NCBI GenBank assembly: GCA_000827265.1
Contig: KN834749.1
Location: 1,973,500-2,037,499, forward strand
DNA from: Collybiopsis luxurians FD-317 M1
Taxonomy: Eukaryota; Basidiomycota; Agaricomycetes; Agaricales; Omphalotaceae
Direction: 5' to 3'
DNA: 64,000 bases
The number at the start of each line of letters is the position of its first letter. Position 1 is the stretch's first letter. The position numbers and the translations under genes are program-made. This document shows positions 1-10,838 of the stretch, piece by piece. The notes beneath the pieces were generated by a model. It was not told where the DNA came from. It saw nothing but the letters and a program-made list of their open reading frames with translations, and did no database searches.

Positions 1-2669
1 TACATAAACTTCCTTACCGTCCCATCCAGTCACCATCAATGACAGGGAGGTTGCCGTCCCAGGCCCCGATAAGGAAAGCTACTCATTTATTGGCGGCTAT
101 AGGCAATGAAATTTATTTAAAGTCAAACAACCAACCTTGCAATCCATTGCCTCCCCCAATCTCCAAATCAATTACAGCAGTGGGTTTAATGCCAAGATAA
201 GCGTAAACAATATCCTGAGATTCCATAATTCTATGTAGACATCATGAGCATAATATTATCCTAAATCAGCCGGGCACTTACTCATTTCCAGGAAGTTTGT
301 CCATACTGACAGTTGGGCTACCTTTAGCTCCGCCGCAAGCAATGATATCCTCATCATCTGCCCATGTAGGTTCAACTATCCGAACTAAAGCTCCACGACG
401 GATCATCTCCCGTAAGCGCAAGAAATGGGGGTATGGAGTACCCCCTCCACCACATCCCAGAATGTAACAACCTACAGAAATCCATTCTAGATCTATCTCG
501 GTGATGTGCCACTCAAAATCAGAGGAACTGGGGGAGAGTAACCTTCCAGGAGACGGGACGATGATGGGGGCATATGAGGCGATTTCAGATGCAGTCCTTG
601 CAATGGAAGGGGGGGCCGGAGCAACTAGTGGGTTAAAGATGGTTTTCTTGTGAGGCTCAATCATGGAATCCAAACCTGTAGTCTCAGAATGGAAAGGGAT
701 TGTGCTCAGTGTTGCGCGTGAAAAATCGAAATCACCGATAGCTTTGACTATTAAGCGACATTTGTTGGCCACATACTAGAATGACCGGAAATCTGGGCCG
801 TCAATGGAAGCAGGGACATATTGTCACGTACTGGAACCGGAATCGCATCCATTTCAGCAATTCCTATTGTACTGCGAACAGCGCCGGCAGCCACTGCTCG
901 CTCTATAGCTATCTTGGAAACCTCTTCTAATGCAGCCTGGGTCGTCCTTCCCTCGGTACTTAGAATGGTGTCGACGACCCCAGAGACGCGTGCAATAGCT
1001 ATTTGAAGACGGCACATTGAAAGGCTCGAAGCTGAAATCGACATAGTGGCTTACCAGCACCAATGGCGTTTGCCACATCAGCATATTTTGGTGTAATCAC
1101 CCGACTGGCGCCCTTTAGTGAGACCTTGCTGTCTTCATCTGGCGATATGATCATCGCGCCTCCGCCAACCAGCAGGACAGAAATGTCGTCAGCAGAGGTT
1201 TTCATACTATCTATGATTTCTTCCATTTTATGCGTTACAATGGCTTCGTACGCGGATAGTAGCTGGGGCAGGTCATAATTTTTACTTTCAACAACTTGAC
1301 GAAGACCGTCTTCAGCAAGCTGTCGAGACCCGATGGAATTATTCAAGGCTGAGGCTGGAAGCCGAGTAACAGCAGCATAGTCTGTCGCTGTAGGGATCTC
1401 TCCCCCAAACACCAGAGCATGTTCGGTAATTAGGTGGCCTACGGAGTCTGGCCCAACGGTAAGGATCGGTTCCTGAAGTTCGTTGTGCATGATGCGGATG
1501 ATCGAGCCTCCGCCGAGACCAATGCTGTATCATATGAGTCCTGAGATGTATGCAGTCTTGACCAGTCAAAAGCATCACCTTTTGACGTCAGGACAGGAAA
1601 AGTTCATTCGAACACCTCCTATCTCACTCACTGCCGCAGCTTGCCTGGGTAGTCCACTCGCGAGTAACATACCCACGTCTATGTTAGCGGTCAGAGGTGT
1701 AAAGCGCCGATGAGATTGGGCCCACCCGTTGAGGTTCCACCAACATCCACAACAATCATATTCTCTTTTTCAATGTTGCCTTTTACAAGAAAAGCTGCAC
1801 CGCACATAGAGTTTGTCGGTCCACTATTGAATGTTCTAATAGGCAACCTCGCGGCGTCTGCGGCCTGTAAAATAGTCCCGTCATTTTGTGTCAAGAAAAC
1901 TGGACAAGACAGCTTGAGACGGTGGTGGATAGCAGATTGGAAGGAGGAGATTGTACGCCGAGCAAAAGATAGTATGGAAGCATTTAACATAGCGGCATTT
2001 TCCCGCTCGATAAAGCCAAGATTGGCGACTGTCAAAGGAACGTCATACGGGTAAAGTACCAGGGAAGCTACGGTTACCTTCTTTTGATAAAACAACCTCT
2101 GCTTCGGGGTAGCACTCCTTGATCCAATCTCCAACTTTCTCTTCCTGCCGTTCACCCATTACATCCGCAGGTGAAAATATACCGTTGACCACAATGTTTC
2201 GAATGCCCATAGCTTTGATACGAGAACATTCCTCCTTGACCTGATTCTCCTTTGGCTCGCAAATGACTGAGCCGTCAATCTCGAGCCCACCATCTAAGAA
2301 TGCAGCATGGGCACAGATGATGTCTCGCAATTCTGGAGGCCAATCAATTCCGGGAGGAATAGATTGGGAAAAAGGTCCACAGAGGCGAATGACCGCGACA
2401 GGTGAAAGCCTAGATCGATCTTTTTCAATTACTGCATTGATAAAATGGGTAGTTCCAATAGTTATACTAGCAATACTTGAAGGATCTACATTGGTCTGCT
2501 CAAGCAGAGTACTGATAACGTTTTCAATGCCTTTTGTAGGATTGGACGTTGTCGGAGACTTGCAGCAATTCAGGATACCAAATTCGTCCGTTGCTGCGAA
2601 TGGGTCAAGAAGACACGCATCGGTGTTTGTACCGCCGACATCGACGCCAATGCGAAGACTGGGAGCCAT
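1..2669 (-). CDS. Hydantoinase/oxoprolinase-DUF917 fusion protein (3' end off the window)
   Basis: Reading leftward from the ATG at 2669, the N-terminus carries an actin-like phosphate motif (GVDVGGTNTDACLLD) typical of the hydantoinase A/oxoprolinase N-terminal domain. A second block follows (TQNDGT, FNSGPTNSM, VDVGGTS), which is the hydantoinase A catalytic domain. After the domain-closing segment (LLVGGGAMI, PKYADVANAIGA) comes a separate DUF917-type region at about 770-1, with DLEWISVGCYILGCGGGGTPY, GAKGSPTVS and IEIGGGNG-like motifs. These families act on cyclic amides or related ring substrates with ATP. The exact substrate cannot be read from sequence. Several short introns interrupt it. 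The last visible exon (VIDGDWMG near 1-55) ends in a GTAAGG donor, so the C-terminus lies outside. An upstream TTG at 2681 is in frame, but 2669 is the first ATG. It is divergent from ES2. Confidence 0.85.
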
Positions 2670-2789
2670 GAAGGATATCAATGATCATGAGTGCTAAATA
2701 TCGAAGATAAGGGATCGGCGCCGATTGATTGCCGAATTTGGTCAGCAAATCCAAGTTTGACATTCAATTGACCTTTGCATCCATCATCC

Positions 2790-4380
2790 ATGTCTTTGAC
2801 TAAACCAGATGCGACGCCTATTCCTGCACGCTCGTTAAACCGACAAGTAGTATTGGAAGAAGATGAATACACTGCTGCACTTTCTCACATCATTGCTCGC
2901 GACTTTTTCCCTTCATTGGTTCACCTAGATGCCACCAATGAATATCTCGATGCTCTCAATTCGCGGGATCCTCATCTTATCGGCGCCTCTGTGCGCAGGC
3001 TGGAGGAAATCAACAGTACACCAATTACCAACAAGAGAGGCAGACACCCCCTTCAGACACCCTCCGAAACACCGTATGGCTTTGGACCCTCCGACACACC
3101 TCTTCCCAGCTCGTCTGCCCGGCGAGACGGCGAACCTGTACCAAAGAAACCAAAGTACGACACCTCATTGTCTCTCGACGATTTTCAAGCTCGCTACACC
3201 TCGGAAGACAATTCGAGCTTTACGGAAATTCTTGATGAGGAAAACCGGCAGCGGAAGGACAAATGGGCTTGGGCTTGGGATGCTCAGAAACGGGTTGAGG
3301 ACAAGAAACTTATCGCTGGCGTAGAGAGAGAACGAATGCTCATTGAGCCTCCACCAGGATCAGCTCCGGGGGTCAGGGAAAGGTTCGTCATCGAGGCTCC
3401 AAAACCCGTGGGATTGATTACTGCTGCTGTAGAGGAGGAGATAGAAGAGGAAAAGAAGAAGAAATCTGTTCTGATAAAAAGGAAGGAAAAAGAGGAAGAA
3501 CGGGATGTAATGGCGCCAAAGAGGGATAATAGGACTGCTGGTGTCGATGGTTTCAAGTTTAAAGCCCGAAATGCACTCATGTTCCCTCCTGATGCTGACG
3601 CTTCACCTTACCACGAAAAGTCAAAGACGGTTCCCCCGGTGCCTAAGGGAGAAGAAAAATCTATATCACATATGAGTACTCGACTTGGAGAGCAGGAACA
3701 ATCAACGGACGTCAATCGACCTCTGAGTGAACCGCCGAGTCCAACAAGGAGTAGGATCAATGCAGCTATAGCAGGGACACCTTGCAAGTAATCTGTTAAT
3801 TTCCATCTGTGTATCTTTGCTAATGACCACGATAGATCGTCCAAGAGATGACTCTTTGTCATGTACCTTTTCCCTCGTCCCGTCTCTACCCTCCCCGACA
3901 CCCGAGCAACTTGGTCCAGCAGCTGTAAAACAACTAATGACTTGGGGAACTCTTAACGCTACACCTCGCATTATCTCTTCCTCAGACGAGCCTAATATCC
4001 CTACACCTAGTACACCTTTCCACATTCCTACTCCTACATCTCGCGAGGTTCTATCGCAAAAACTTTCCAGCAAGGCTTCCAAAAGTCTTCGTGCCAAAGC
4101 AGAAATGCTGGGCTTGGGCGGCGCGACGCCCGGTATTAAGTCGACTGCCCGAACAAAAGCAAGCATGGGTCCACCTTCATGGACGCCTACTACTTCGAGG
4201 CGTTCTTCACAGGCTGCGGGAAATCTTACACCGGCTGCGAAGCGCTTGCTTGACCGGACAATGGGCACGGGAGCTCAACGGAGAGCAGATGCAATGGAAA
4301 AGAGTGCTGGTTGGGCTTCTGGCGGTGGGAGAGACATGAGTAAAGTTAGATGGACACCAACGCCGGGAAAGGATCGCTGA
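2790..4380 (+). CDS. ES2/DGCR14 family nuclear protein (Bis1-like)
   Basis: This encodes a homologue of the conserved nuclear protein ES2 (DGCR14), which associates with spliceosomal C complexes and splicing in animals and yeasts. The N-terminus contains the family signature (ALSHIIARDFFPSL, then LEEINST and a TPSETP stretch), a KWAW segment, and a C-terminal LMTWGTL-NATPRII block with GGGRDMSKVRWTPTP before the stop. Exon 1 runs 2790-3787. The best frame-preserving intron is 3788-3845 (GTAATC donor, CCAAG acceptor); using the TAG at 3835 instead brings in a stop. The product is then 510 residues, close to the family's usual size. A Lys/Glu-rich stretch (EEEIEEEKKKK) sits mid-protein. The 120 bp to the hydantoinase start codon must serve both promoters. 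Confidence 0.88.
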
Positions 4381-4451
4381 AGATAGATGCTGTACACTTT
4401 CGATTTGGATATATATATAAGCATAACCCATAGTTTATCTCATCTCGACTG

Positions 4452-5356
4452 CTAGGACTTAGAATCGGAAACCCGTCGCCTTTTGGAGACAGGCTCTTCG
4501 TCAGCCGTGTTTGGGTCAGTATCCCAAGACCTAGCTGTCTTTGTGGTAGTCTGCGCCGATTTAGTTTCTACTGGTTCTGTGTCGGTCTTTGCTGGAGCAG
4601 AAGTTGAGGGTTTTTTCTTCTTCACTACCACGCCTTTGAGAGAGGATTTCTTGGGGTCTTTCTTGTTTACCGTCGGAGGTTTCGTTTCTTTCTTTGGGGC
4701 AGCAGATGTAGATGACAATGACGGCGGCGGATTGGATGATTGGATTCGAGCCGCCACAGCTCTGCGAAGGGTTAAAACGGTACATACGGTGCAATGAGAG
4801 ACCTACTCTCTAAAATTCCTAACTTCCTCTCCATCCATCTCTCTTCTGGCTTTCTCCTCAGCCTCTGCCTTTTCTCGAATGGAATCGAGGAACATTATTT
4901 CATCTTCCTCTAAAGCACGGAATTGGTTGGCTGTACAAGCTTGAGAGAGTGTGCAGACAGGAAGGGTATAATTCCGACCAACCTAGCTTATTCTTTTCCT
5001 CCCACTCTTCCTGTTTTGCTGCTCGGTTTGCAGCCAGTTTCTTGGAGGGAGAGCGGTATCATACCAGAGGGAGAAGAGAATGTCAATACAAGTTTAATAT
5101 GAAAACGGTTCATGAAATTACTTCAGCTAGACTTCTGCCGTCAAAAGCGTCTGCTTGAGGCTGAGGCGGGGGTTCTTGTCCTAATCTGAATTTAATGAGG
5201 ACATGAATTCTGCGGTGATAATGAGAGCAAGGACCTGGCATAAGCGGCCTTCCACTGTTCCTCTCTACGGGCCTTTGCAATTTCTATTTCATCTGAAGAG
5301 ACGAAGCGCGAGCCTACAGCACCCAGCGAAACTGAAGGAATTGAGTCCTCAGCCAT
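4452..5356 (-). CDS. NIP30/FAM192A (PSME3IP1/PIP30) N-terminal domain protein
   Basis: Spliced exons give a protein starting MAEDSIPSV with GSRFVSSDEIEIAKARREEQWKAAYAR, then LGQEPPPQPQADAFDGRSLAE, KLAANRAAKQEEWEEK, and FRALEEDEIMFLDSIREKAEAEEKARRE. This is the NIP30/FAM192A domain pattern (FVS...E...A...R..EW; DPRSLYE; LDEDE..FLD). The C-terminal exon has SLKGVVVKKKK, matching a conserved block of the family, and ends in a basic SKRRRVSDSKS tail that could be a nuclear signal. In mammals the family member PIP30 binds the proteasome activator PA28-gamma; whether that role exists in this fungus is unknown. Four introns are inferred, for example 'GCCAG|GTCCTT...TTCAG|ATTAGGACAAG'. The gene is divergent from the membrane protein gene starting at 5480. 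Confidence 0.8.
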
Positions 5357-5479
5357 TGTGGTCAAATTGTGGTCACGGTTCAAGCTCAAGCTGCGATCAA
5401 ATAGAGTCAAATACAACCTGCCCTTCTTTCCGTTCCGTTGTCGATGTGATCACGGTCCCAATTACTCCTTTTCCAGCCA

Positions 5480-6978
5480 ATGTCAAGACCGTCATCGCTG
5501 CCCTCGACTTCAAGCGCAAAAGCCCTTAGTTCAACTGGCAACACCCAAAAATTAACTGTCAATACTTCTGTGACCACTGTTCCTCGTTCGTGCTCTTTAA
5601 CTTTGTCCACTCTTTAAAATAATCTAGTTCTATAGCATGGGCCAAAGATGAACCCCCTTCACCTCAAGAAGAACCTACTTCGCCTCACCAAATACCATTA
5701 TCTTCTGGGGATGTAGCCTCTTTTCGTTCCAATTCCGACTTTGATCATCACAACGGCGGCTCAAGTAGTTTAAGTAGATGGTTTGCATTCACTTTGCCTC
5801 GCCAAGGAAGGGTAATGCAGGTCCCGGATGATGATCCTCAATCTAGCGGAGGAAAATCATCTCTGCTCAAAGACAAGAGAAAGCCATGGCTGCACAGTCC
5901 AAATGTACGAGAACCTCCTCCGTCATTCTCAAAACGAACCGGCGAGAAAAACTCTGTCGTTTCATCCGGACCTCGACCGTCAGGGTCCGGGAGAAGGAAG
6001 GAATGGTCCTTGTCTATAGCCATGCCTACACCTCGTGCCCCTTTCACGATGAATCAAACCAATTCGCCTGGATGGGAGACTCCGTGGACTTCCCGTGCTG
6101 GTGCTCAAGGCCCGTTTCATTCTAGGTCCAGAGATGGATATCCATATGATGAAGATGTCAATCCAGAGAGTCAGACAGGGTCGAGTGGCTCGCATGACGA
6201 TACGATGTGGAAATCCAGAAGGAAACGGTTAAGAATATTTCTTTTGAACAATCCTTATGTTCCGCTGGTAAGCTTTACCTCGTCGCATTGCCTACTCTTT
6301 TTTTAATTGACGCGGTTATCAAAGCTTTTTCGTATCATTAACATGTCTTTCACTACCGGAACGCTCGCTGTGGCTATTCGTATCAGACTCGAGGAAAGGC
6401 GGTATGGCGTCATGGGTGTTGTCGGTAGCTCACCGTACGTATTTTCTCTACCCCATACACCCATCCTTAGCCTTTTGTTGCAGAACTCTCATCATCATCT
6501 TTGCTCCTCTTACTTTGGTGCACGTCATTGGTGCCATATATGTGCGTAAATTTTGCTCCCAACTCGTCTTTGACTTGTGTACCTATGACGATGATCATTT
6601 TAGCTCGAATATTTTGGTCGACCCCTCGGTCTATGGCGCACATCCGCGAAACTCGCACACACCCTCTCCGAAGTCCTATTCATCTGCGCCTGGTCCGCTG
6701 CACTCTCCCTCTGCTTTGATAACTTTTTCACTTCTCTCGTTCCTTGTGCTCCACCTTCCGCTATCTCATGGTACAATAGTATCCCCCGTCCAGATTATAA
6801 TCTTCCCACAGTTGAAGGTACCCCAGGCGATTTCCTGTGCGACCGTCAGTTGGCGTTAATATGTTTAGTGTTTGTGAGCCTGGTCATGTATTGCACAAAT
6901 CTGGTGATCAGCCTATACCGAATCTTCGAGAAGGTAAAATACCTTCCTGGGGCCCCACTTGGACTAAGGAACCGATAG
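5480..6978 (+). CDS. Multi-pass membrane protein, possibly Srf1 (regulator of phospholipase D) family
   Basis: The ATG at 5480 opens a Ser/Thr-rich segment joined by a short intron (GTTCGTG...TATAG) to WAKDEPPSPQEEP. A long disordered cytoplasmic region follows to about 6230. A hydrophobic C-terminal half comes next: NNPYVPL-LFRIINMSFTTGTLAVAIRIRLEE, then [51 protein letters not shown], and LALICLVFVSLVMYCTNLVISLYRIFEKV. This suggests at least four membrane spans. The arrangement of disordered N-terminus, NPYVPL entry and CDRQLALICLVF near the end matches fungal proteins annotated as regulator of phospholipase D Srf1; that name comes from memory of the family only. The last exon is read through to the TAG at 6976-6978, although a further 3' intron cannot be excluded. 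Confidence 0.62.
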
Positions 6979-7464
6979 CTTATTCAACCTTTTCTTTCCC
7001 TCGCACTTTTGATCACACAATTCCCATCGATATGTTTGCCTGCGCTACCTGATATCATCTTTGCAACCTGCATTTGATCCCATTCATGCCCTATTTATCC
7101 ACTATTTTTCGGCTTTTAACGCACTTTTTACTTCGGACAGTCTTTTATACCTTGCCTCTCGCAATGGCAACGAATCACCCTCCTTTAGATGTAGTTCAGT
7201 GTATTGTACTTCTACTCAACACGGTCATAGGCCCGATCTGGGACCTAGTGACAACCACCAGTGTACTAGAAACGTCCTCTGGTGTATTTTACTATTTCTG
7301 CGAACGGAGCCATCATGTCAGTACGATACAGCTTCATACGATAATCCTTCGTACGATAATCAGCATAAAACAGTGGAAAGATATACAAATGTCGGGCCTG
7401 TAAGCTGTGAGGCGCAGTGATATATTTTACTGCGACGACAGATCTGCATTGTATATTGTACACA
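6979..7464. other. Convergent 3' intergenic region
   Basis: This space separates the stops of the membrane protein gene (+) and CDK11 (-) and should hold both 3' UTRs. Plus-strand short frames here (for example 7164-7403) have no recognisable domain and no splice support. Confidence 0.5.
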
Positions 7465-8959
7465 TCACATATCGAATTCAGTTAGTAATTTGTAATCTGC
7501 AGCGCGCGCAGGAGCTGAAGGACTGTCAAATACTTTGCGTTTCCTAGAGAAGTTGGATATTTTGTGACTCGTAACATAGATAGAACAACAGATGGAACGT
7601 ACTTTTCACCCGCAGCAGCGGAAGGGAAAGATCCGAACAAGTCAGGATGCTTCGGAAGTGGCGATTCGCTATAGAGATTCATTCAGATACTGCATACATA
7701 ATCAGGAAAGAAAAAACATACGTAAAATATGGATGCTCTAATGCTTCTTCCGCAGACATTCGTTCGTCGGGGTCGTATGCTAATAAAGACATCAGCAGGT
7801 CAATTCCAGCAGTCGTGATGTACTGGAATTTCTGTCGGAATTGGTGTGGTTGAGGCGACGGAAGACTGATAGTTTTTGCAAGTGGTAAAGAAGAGTAGCC
7901 AGGCCACGAGTTTTGAGTGGGTGGACCTAGAAGCTTGAATATCATGGAAAGAAGTTCAAGCTCATTTTTGGCCTGAAAGAGCGGTTCTTTCAAAATGAGT
8001 TCAGCAAATATACAGCCAACAGACCACATGTCTACGGCTGTCGAATACTTCTCTGCCCCAAGGAGAATCTCAGGAGCCCTACAAAAAATTCATGAATTCA
8101 GAACGGAAGAAAAGAAATCTTGGAAACATACCGATACCACAGAGTTACAACGAGCTGAGTCATGCCACCAACGCCAACGGGATCTCCAAACCGTCGGGCA
8201 AGACCAAAGTCTGCCACCATTATTGTTCCCCGGTTGTTCATGAGAATATTACTAGTCTTCAAATCACGATGGAGGATCCAATTCGCGTGACAATGCTTGA
8301 CCGCAGACAAAAGCTGAAGCATAAGCGTTTTGATCTCCGACTGCAGAAACGGTGCAGGCATCAAAGTAAGAAGTGATTTGAGATCGTGCTCAATAAAATC
8401 CATGACTACAAAGACTCTTGACGCGGGAGAATACGACAGAGCTTGAAATATGTATCTGGCAATCAAACGACGGTACGTACTGAGTCAACGTATCTCCAAC
8501 AACGACCTCTCGAATTCCAACGACATTCTCGTGTCTGCAAGTCATCAATGCGTTTACTTCGCGTAATGCAGTTATCGGAAATCCATTCTTTTCCTCTTCC
8601 AACTTGAGCTTTTTCAAAGCAACAATATCCCCCGTCTCCTTGTCCCTGGCGCGGAAAACTACACCATACGACCCTTCCTCGATTTGATTAAGTCTTTCGT
8701 AGCAGTACACTGAGCGGGATGGAATTATCGGCGGATGGTGAGTCCTAGGCGGTACATAGACACTATGTGCGGAGCTCCTAGAGACCGGGATAGCCTTTGG
8801 CGGCGAAGACGGCGCAGGTGCTGGCTCTTTAGGTTTCAGTTTAGCCCGACGTTTAACGGGATGTATGGTCAAAGGTTGGCTTTCTTCGTTGTCACTGTAC
8901 TGTTCCCATCTGGACCGCTTTCTAGTGGGTGTTGACGGACCAGCGGTTGACTCCGACAT
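7465..8959 (-). CDS. Cyclin-dependent kinase 11 (PITSLRE-type) homologue
   Basis: This is a CMGC serine/threonine kinase of the CDK11 group, which acts in transcription and pre-mRNA splicing. About 85 disordered, basic N-terminal residues ([20 protein letters not shown]) precede the kinase domain. The domain shows a glycine loop (IEEGSYGVV), VAL-KKLK lysine, HRDLK catalytic loop, DFGLAR and the conserved VVTLWYR-APE stretch. The cyclin-binding helix reads PITALRE rather than PITSLRE. The C-terminus carries [16 protein letters not shown], equivalent to the ETPLPIDPSMFPTWP tail of CDK11. A last intron (AA|GTACGTT...CTCTAG) leads to [26 protein letters not shown] and the stop at 7465-7467. The N-terminal extension is much shorter than in animal CDK11. 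Start codons of this gene and PP4c are 67 bp apart. Confidence 0.9.
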
Positions 8960-9026
8960 GAAAGTTGATAGCGAAGATGTTGGAAGTTCTCACGCGACGC
9001 GCTCTCTCTCTTACTCCCACTTGAAA
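8960..9026. promoter_or_regulatory. 67-bp bidirectional promoter between CDK11 and PP4c start codons
   Basis: Only 67 bp separate the two divergent ATGs, so both core promoters and 5' leaders must overlap or extend into the opposite coding region. The segment contains two abutting ACGCG cores (8992-9001) followed by a CT-rich run (CTCTCTCTC) before the PP4c start. ACGCG is the core of the fungal MluI cell-cycle box bound by MBF-type factors; function here is inference. Confidence 0.55.
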
Positions 9027-10390
9027 ATGCCTGGTGATCTAGACAGGTCAGGTTTCCTTATTTTATTTCGACTATGATTGTGGTCCTGACTTGCCTCTAT
9101 ACTTGCTGCACCTTTAACCACTGGAAACAGACAGATCGACCAGCTGAAACGCTGCGAACCGATATCCGAAGAAGAAGTCAAAAGATTATGTCTCAAAGCT
9201 AGAGAAATTCTAATCGAGGAAGGAAACGTTCAAATGATAGATTCTCCGGTAACAGTATGAGTTGCATGATAGATCCACCACTAGGTCCGTCCAGCGAATA
9301 ATGAATTCAGTAGATTTGCGGCGACATACACGGCCAATTTTTTGACCTCATGGAACTGTTCAAAGTTGGAGGATTCTGTCCAGACACAAACTATCTCTTC
9401 ATGGGTGAAGAAATTGCTCCATATCCAAAGACTTGACTCCAACGATACTAAACAGGTGACTTCGTTGACCGTGGCTACTACTCTGTCGAAACCTTTCTTC
9501 TTCTCCTCGCTCTGAAAGTCCGCTATCCAGAGCGTATCACGCTTATCCGAGGCAATCACGAGTCTCGACAAATCACCCAAGTTTATGGATTCTACGACGA
9601 GTGTCAGAGAAAATACGGCAGCAGCAATGTTTGGAGATGGTGTTGTGAGGTTTTCGACTACCTCGCTCTAGGTGCTGTCGTGGACGGAAGGGTATTCTGT
9701 GTGCACGGCGGTTTGAGTCCGAATCTACAAACAATTGACCAAGTAAAGCGCCCTTTCCGCATTTCGCCTTTCCATGCTCATTAGAATACAGATACGTGGT
9801 ATAGATCGTAAACAAGAAGTCCCTCACGATGGACCAATGTGCGATCTACTATGGTCAGATCCAGACGGTATAGGCTTCCAAGCTTGCTTTCTGGTTCGCT
9901 CACAGTGTCCTTCCTTATAGATATTTCAGGCTGGGGTTTATCTCCTCGTGGCGCTGGTTTCCTCTTTGGCGCAGATATCACTAAGGCTGGTAACATTTCA
10001 TTAATCATGGACTGCAAAATGACTGTCTTGTTTAGGCTTTCGCACACCATAATGCCATAGACCTTATTGCCCGAGCACACCAACTTGCAATGGAGGGGTA
10101 TAAAATGATGTTTGACAGAACTATTGTAACAGTCTGGAGTGCACCGAATTACTGTTATCGGTTAGTGATTCCGTATTATCCCATTAATAATCCTAAGTAT
10201 CGCAGATGCGGGAATGTCGCGTCGATATTACATCTAGATGAATACCTCAGCCAAGAGTATAAAGTGTTCTCGCATGCACCTGTGGTTGGTATTCCTGATT
10301 CTCTGACATTATTTGTACTCAAAACTAAATGAACTCCAGGATGTCCGTTCTGTTCCAGCGAAGCGGCCGCCAGCAGATTATTTTCTTTGA
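9027..10390 (+). CDS. Serine/threonine protein phosphatase 4 catalytic subunit (Pph3/PP4c)
   Basis: This metallophosphatase of the PPP family acts in DNA-damage checkpoint recovery and other nuclear dephosphorylation in fungi. The first exon is tiny (MPGDLDR, donor GACAG|GTCAGG), followed by [16 protein letters not shown]. All PPP metal motifs are visible: [21 protein letters not shown], and the second-histidine motif VHGGLSP. Family-specific blocks such as [33 protein letters not shown] and the terminal ADYFL (carboxymethylated Leu in PP2A-like enzymes) follow. Overall similarity favours PP4 over PP2A or PP6. Multiple introns of 45-65 nt split it, and the final exon is short ([16 protein letters not shown]). 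The stop is at 10388-10390. Confidence 0.93.
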
Positions 10391-10838
10391 CGAATTTGAA
10401 GTTCTATGCTTGGCGGTGCTGTCAGTAGTATGCACTATACATATGCTGCTTGTTAGAACGTAATAGCTGAGCGCAAGAAACTTCAAAGGATGATTTTGGG
10501 GTTATTTTTGAACTTGAACTTTATGCTTGACGTGAAATCACCCTTGATATGTCTTTGCTAGCAACTGGTTATTATTAGATGCGGATCGGCGGAAATCTGA
10601 AGGACAAGGCCAATACGAACGACTTTTGACATTTGGCTCGTGAGATGAGTAGGCTTAGCTTCTTGGATGAGCTGCTTTCTACTTGCTGTTGTGAACTGTT
10701 TCATAGCTCAGTAGCCCAGGCATTAGTTCGGTTTGGAGTCTCGTATACTACGCTTTGACTCGTGGGAACCTTCGATTCCGAAATCATTATCAAGATTAGA
10801 TTTTTTTTTTGACGTTGGGCGCTAAGCGCTAAGTGAGC
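10391..10838. other. Intergenic region between PP4c and QTRT2
   Basis: It holds the PP4c 3' UTR and the QTRT2 promoter. Immediately before the QTRT2 ATG there is a 10-T run (about 10801-10810) and a directly repeated GCGCTAA (about 10819-10833). No further reading frame is supported. Confidence 0.4.

Noticed and set aside
7061..7420. Two overlapping plus-strand frames of 109-119 codons
   Set aside because: They lie in the 3' space between two convergent genes. They are hydrophobic but without motif, and the two frames conflict.
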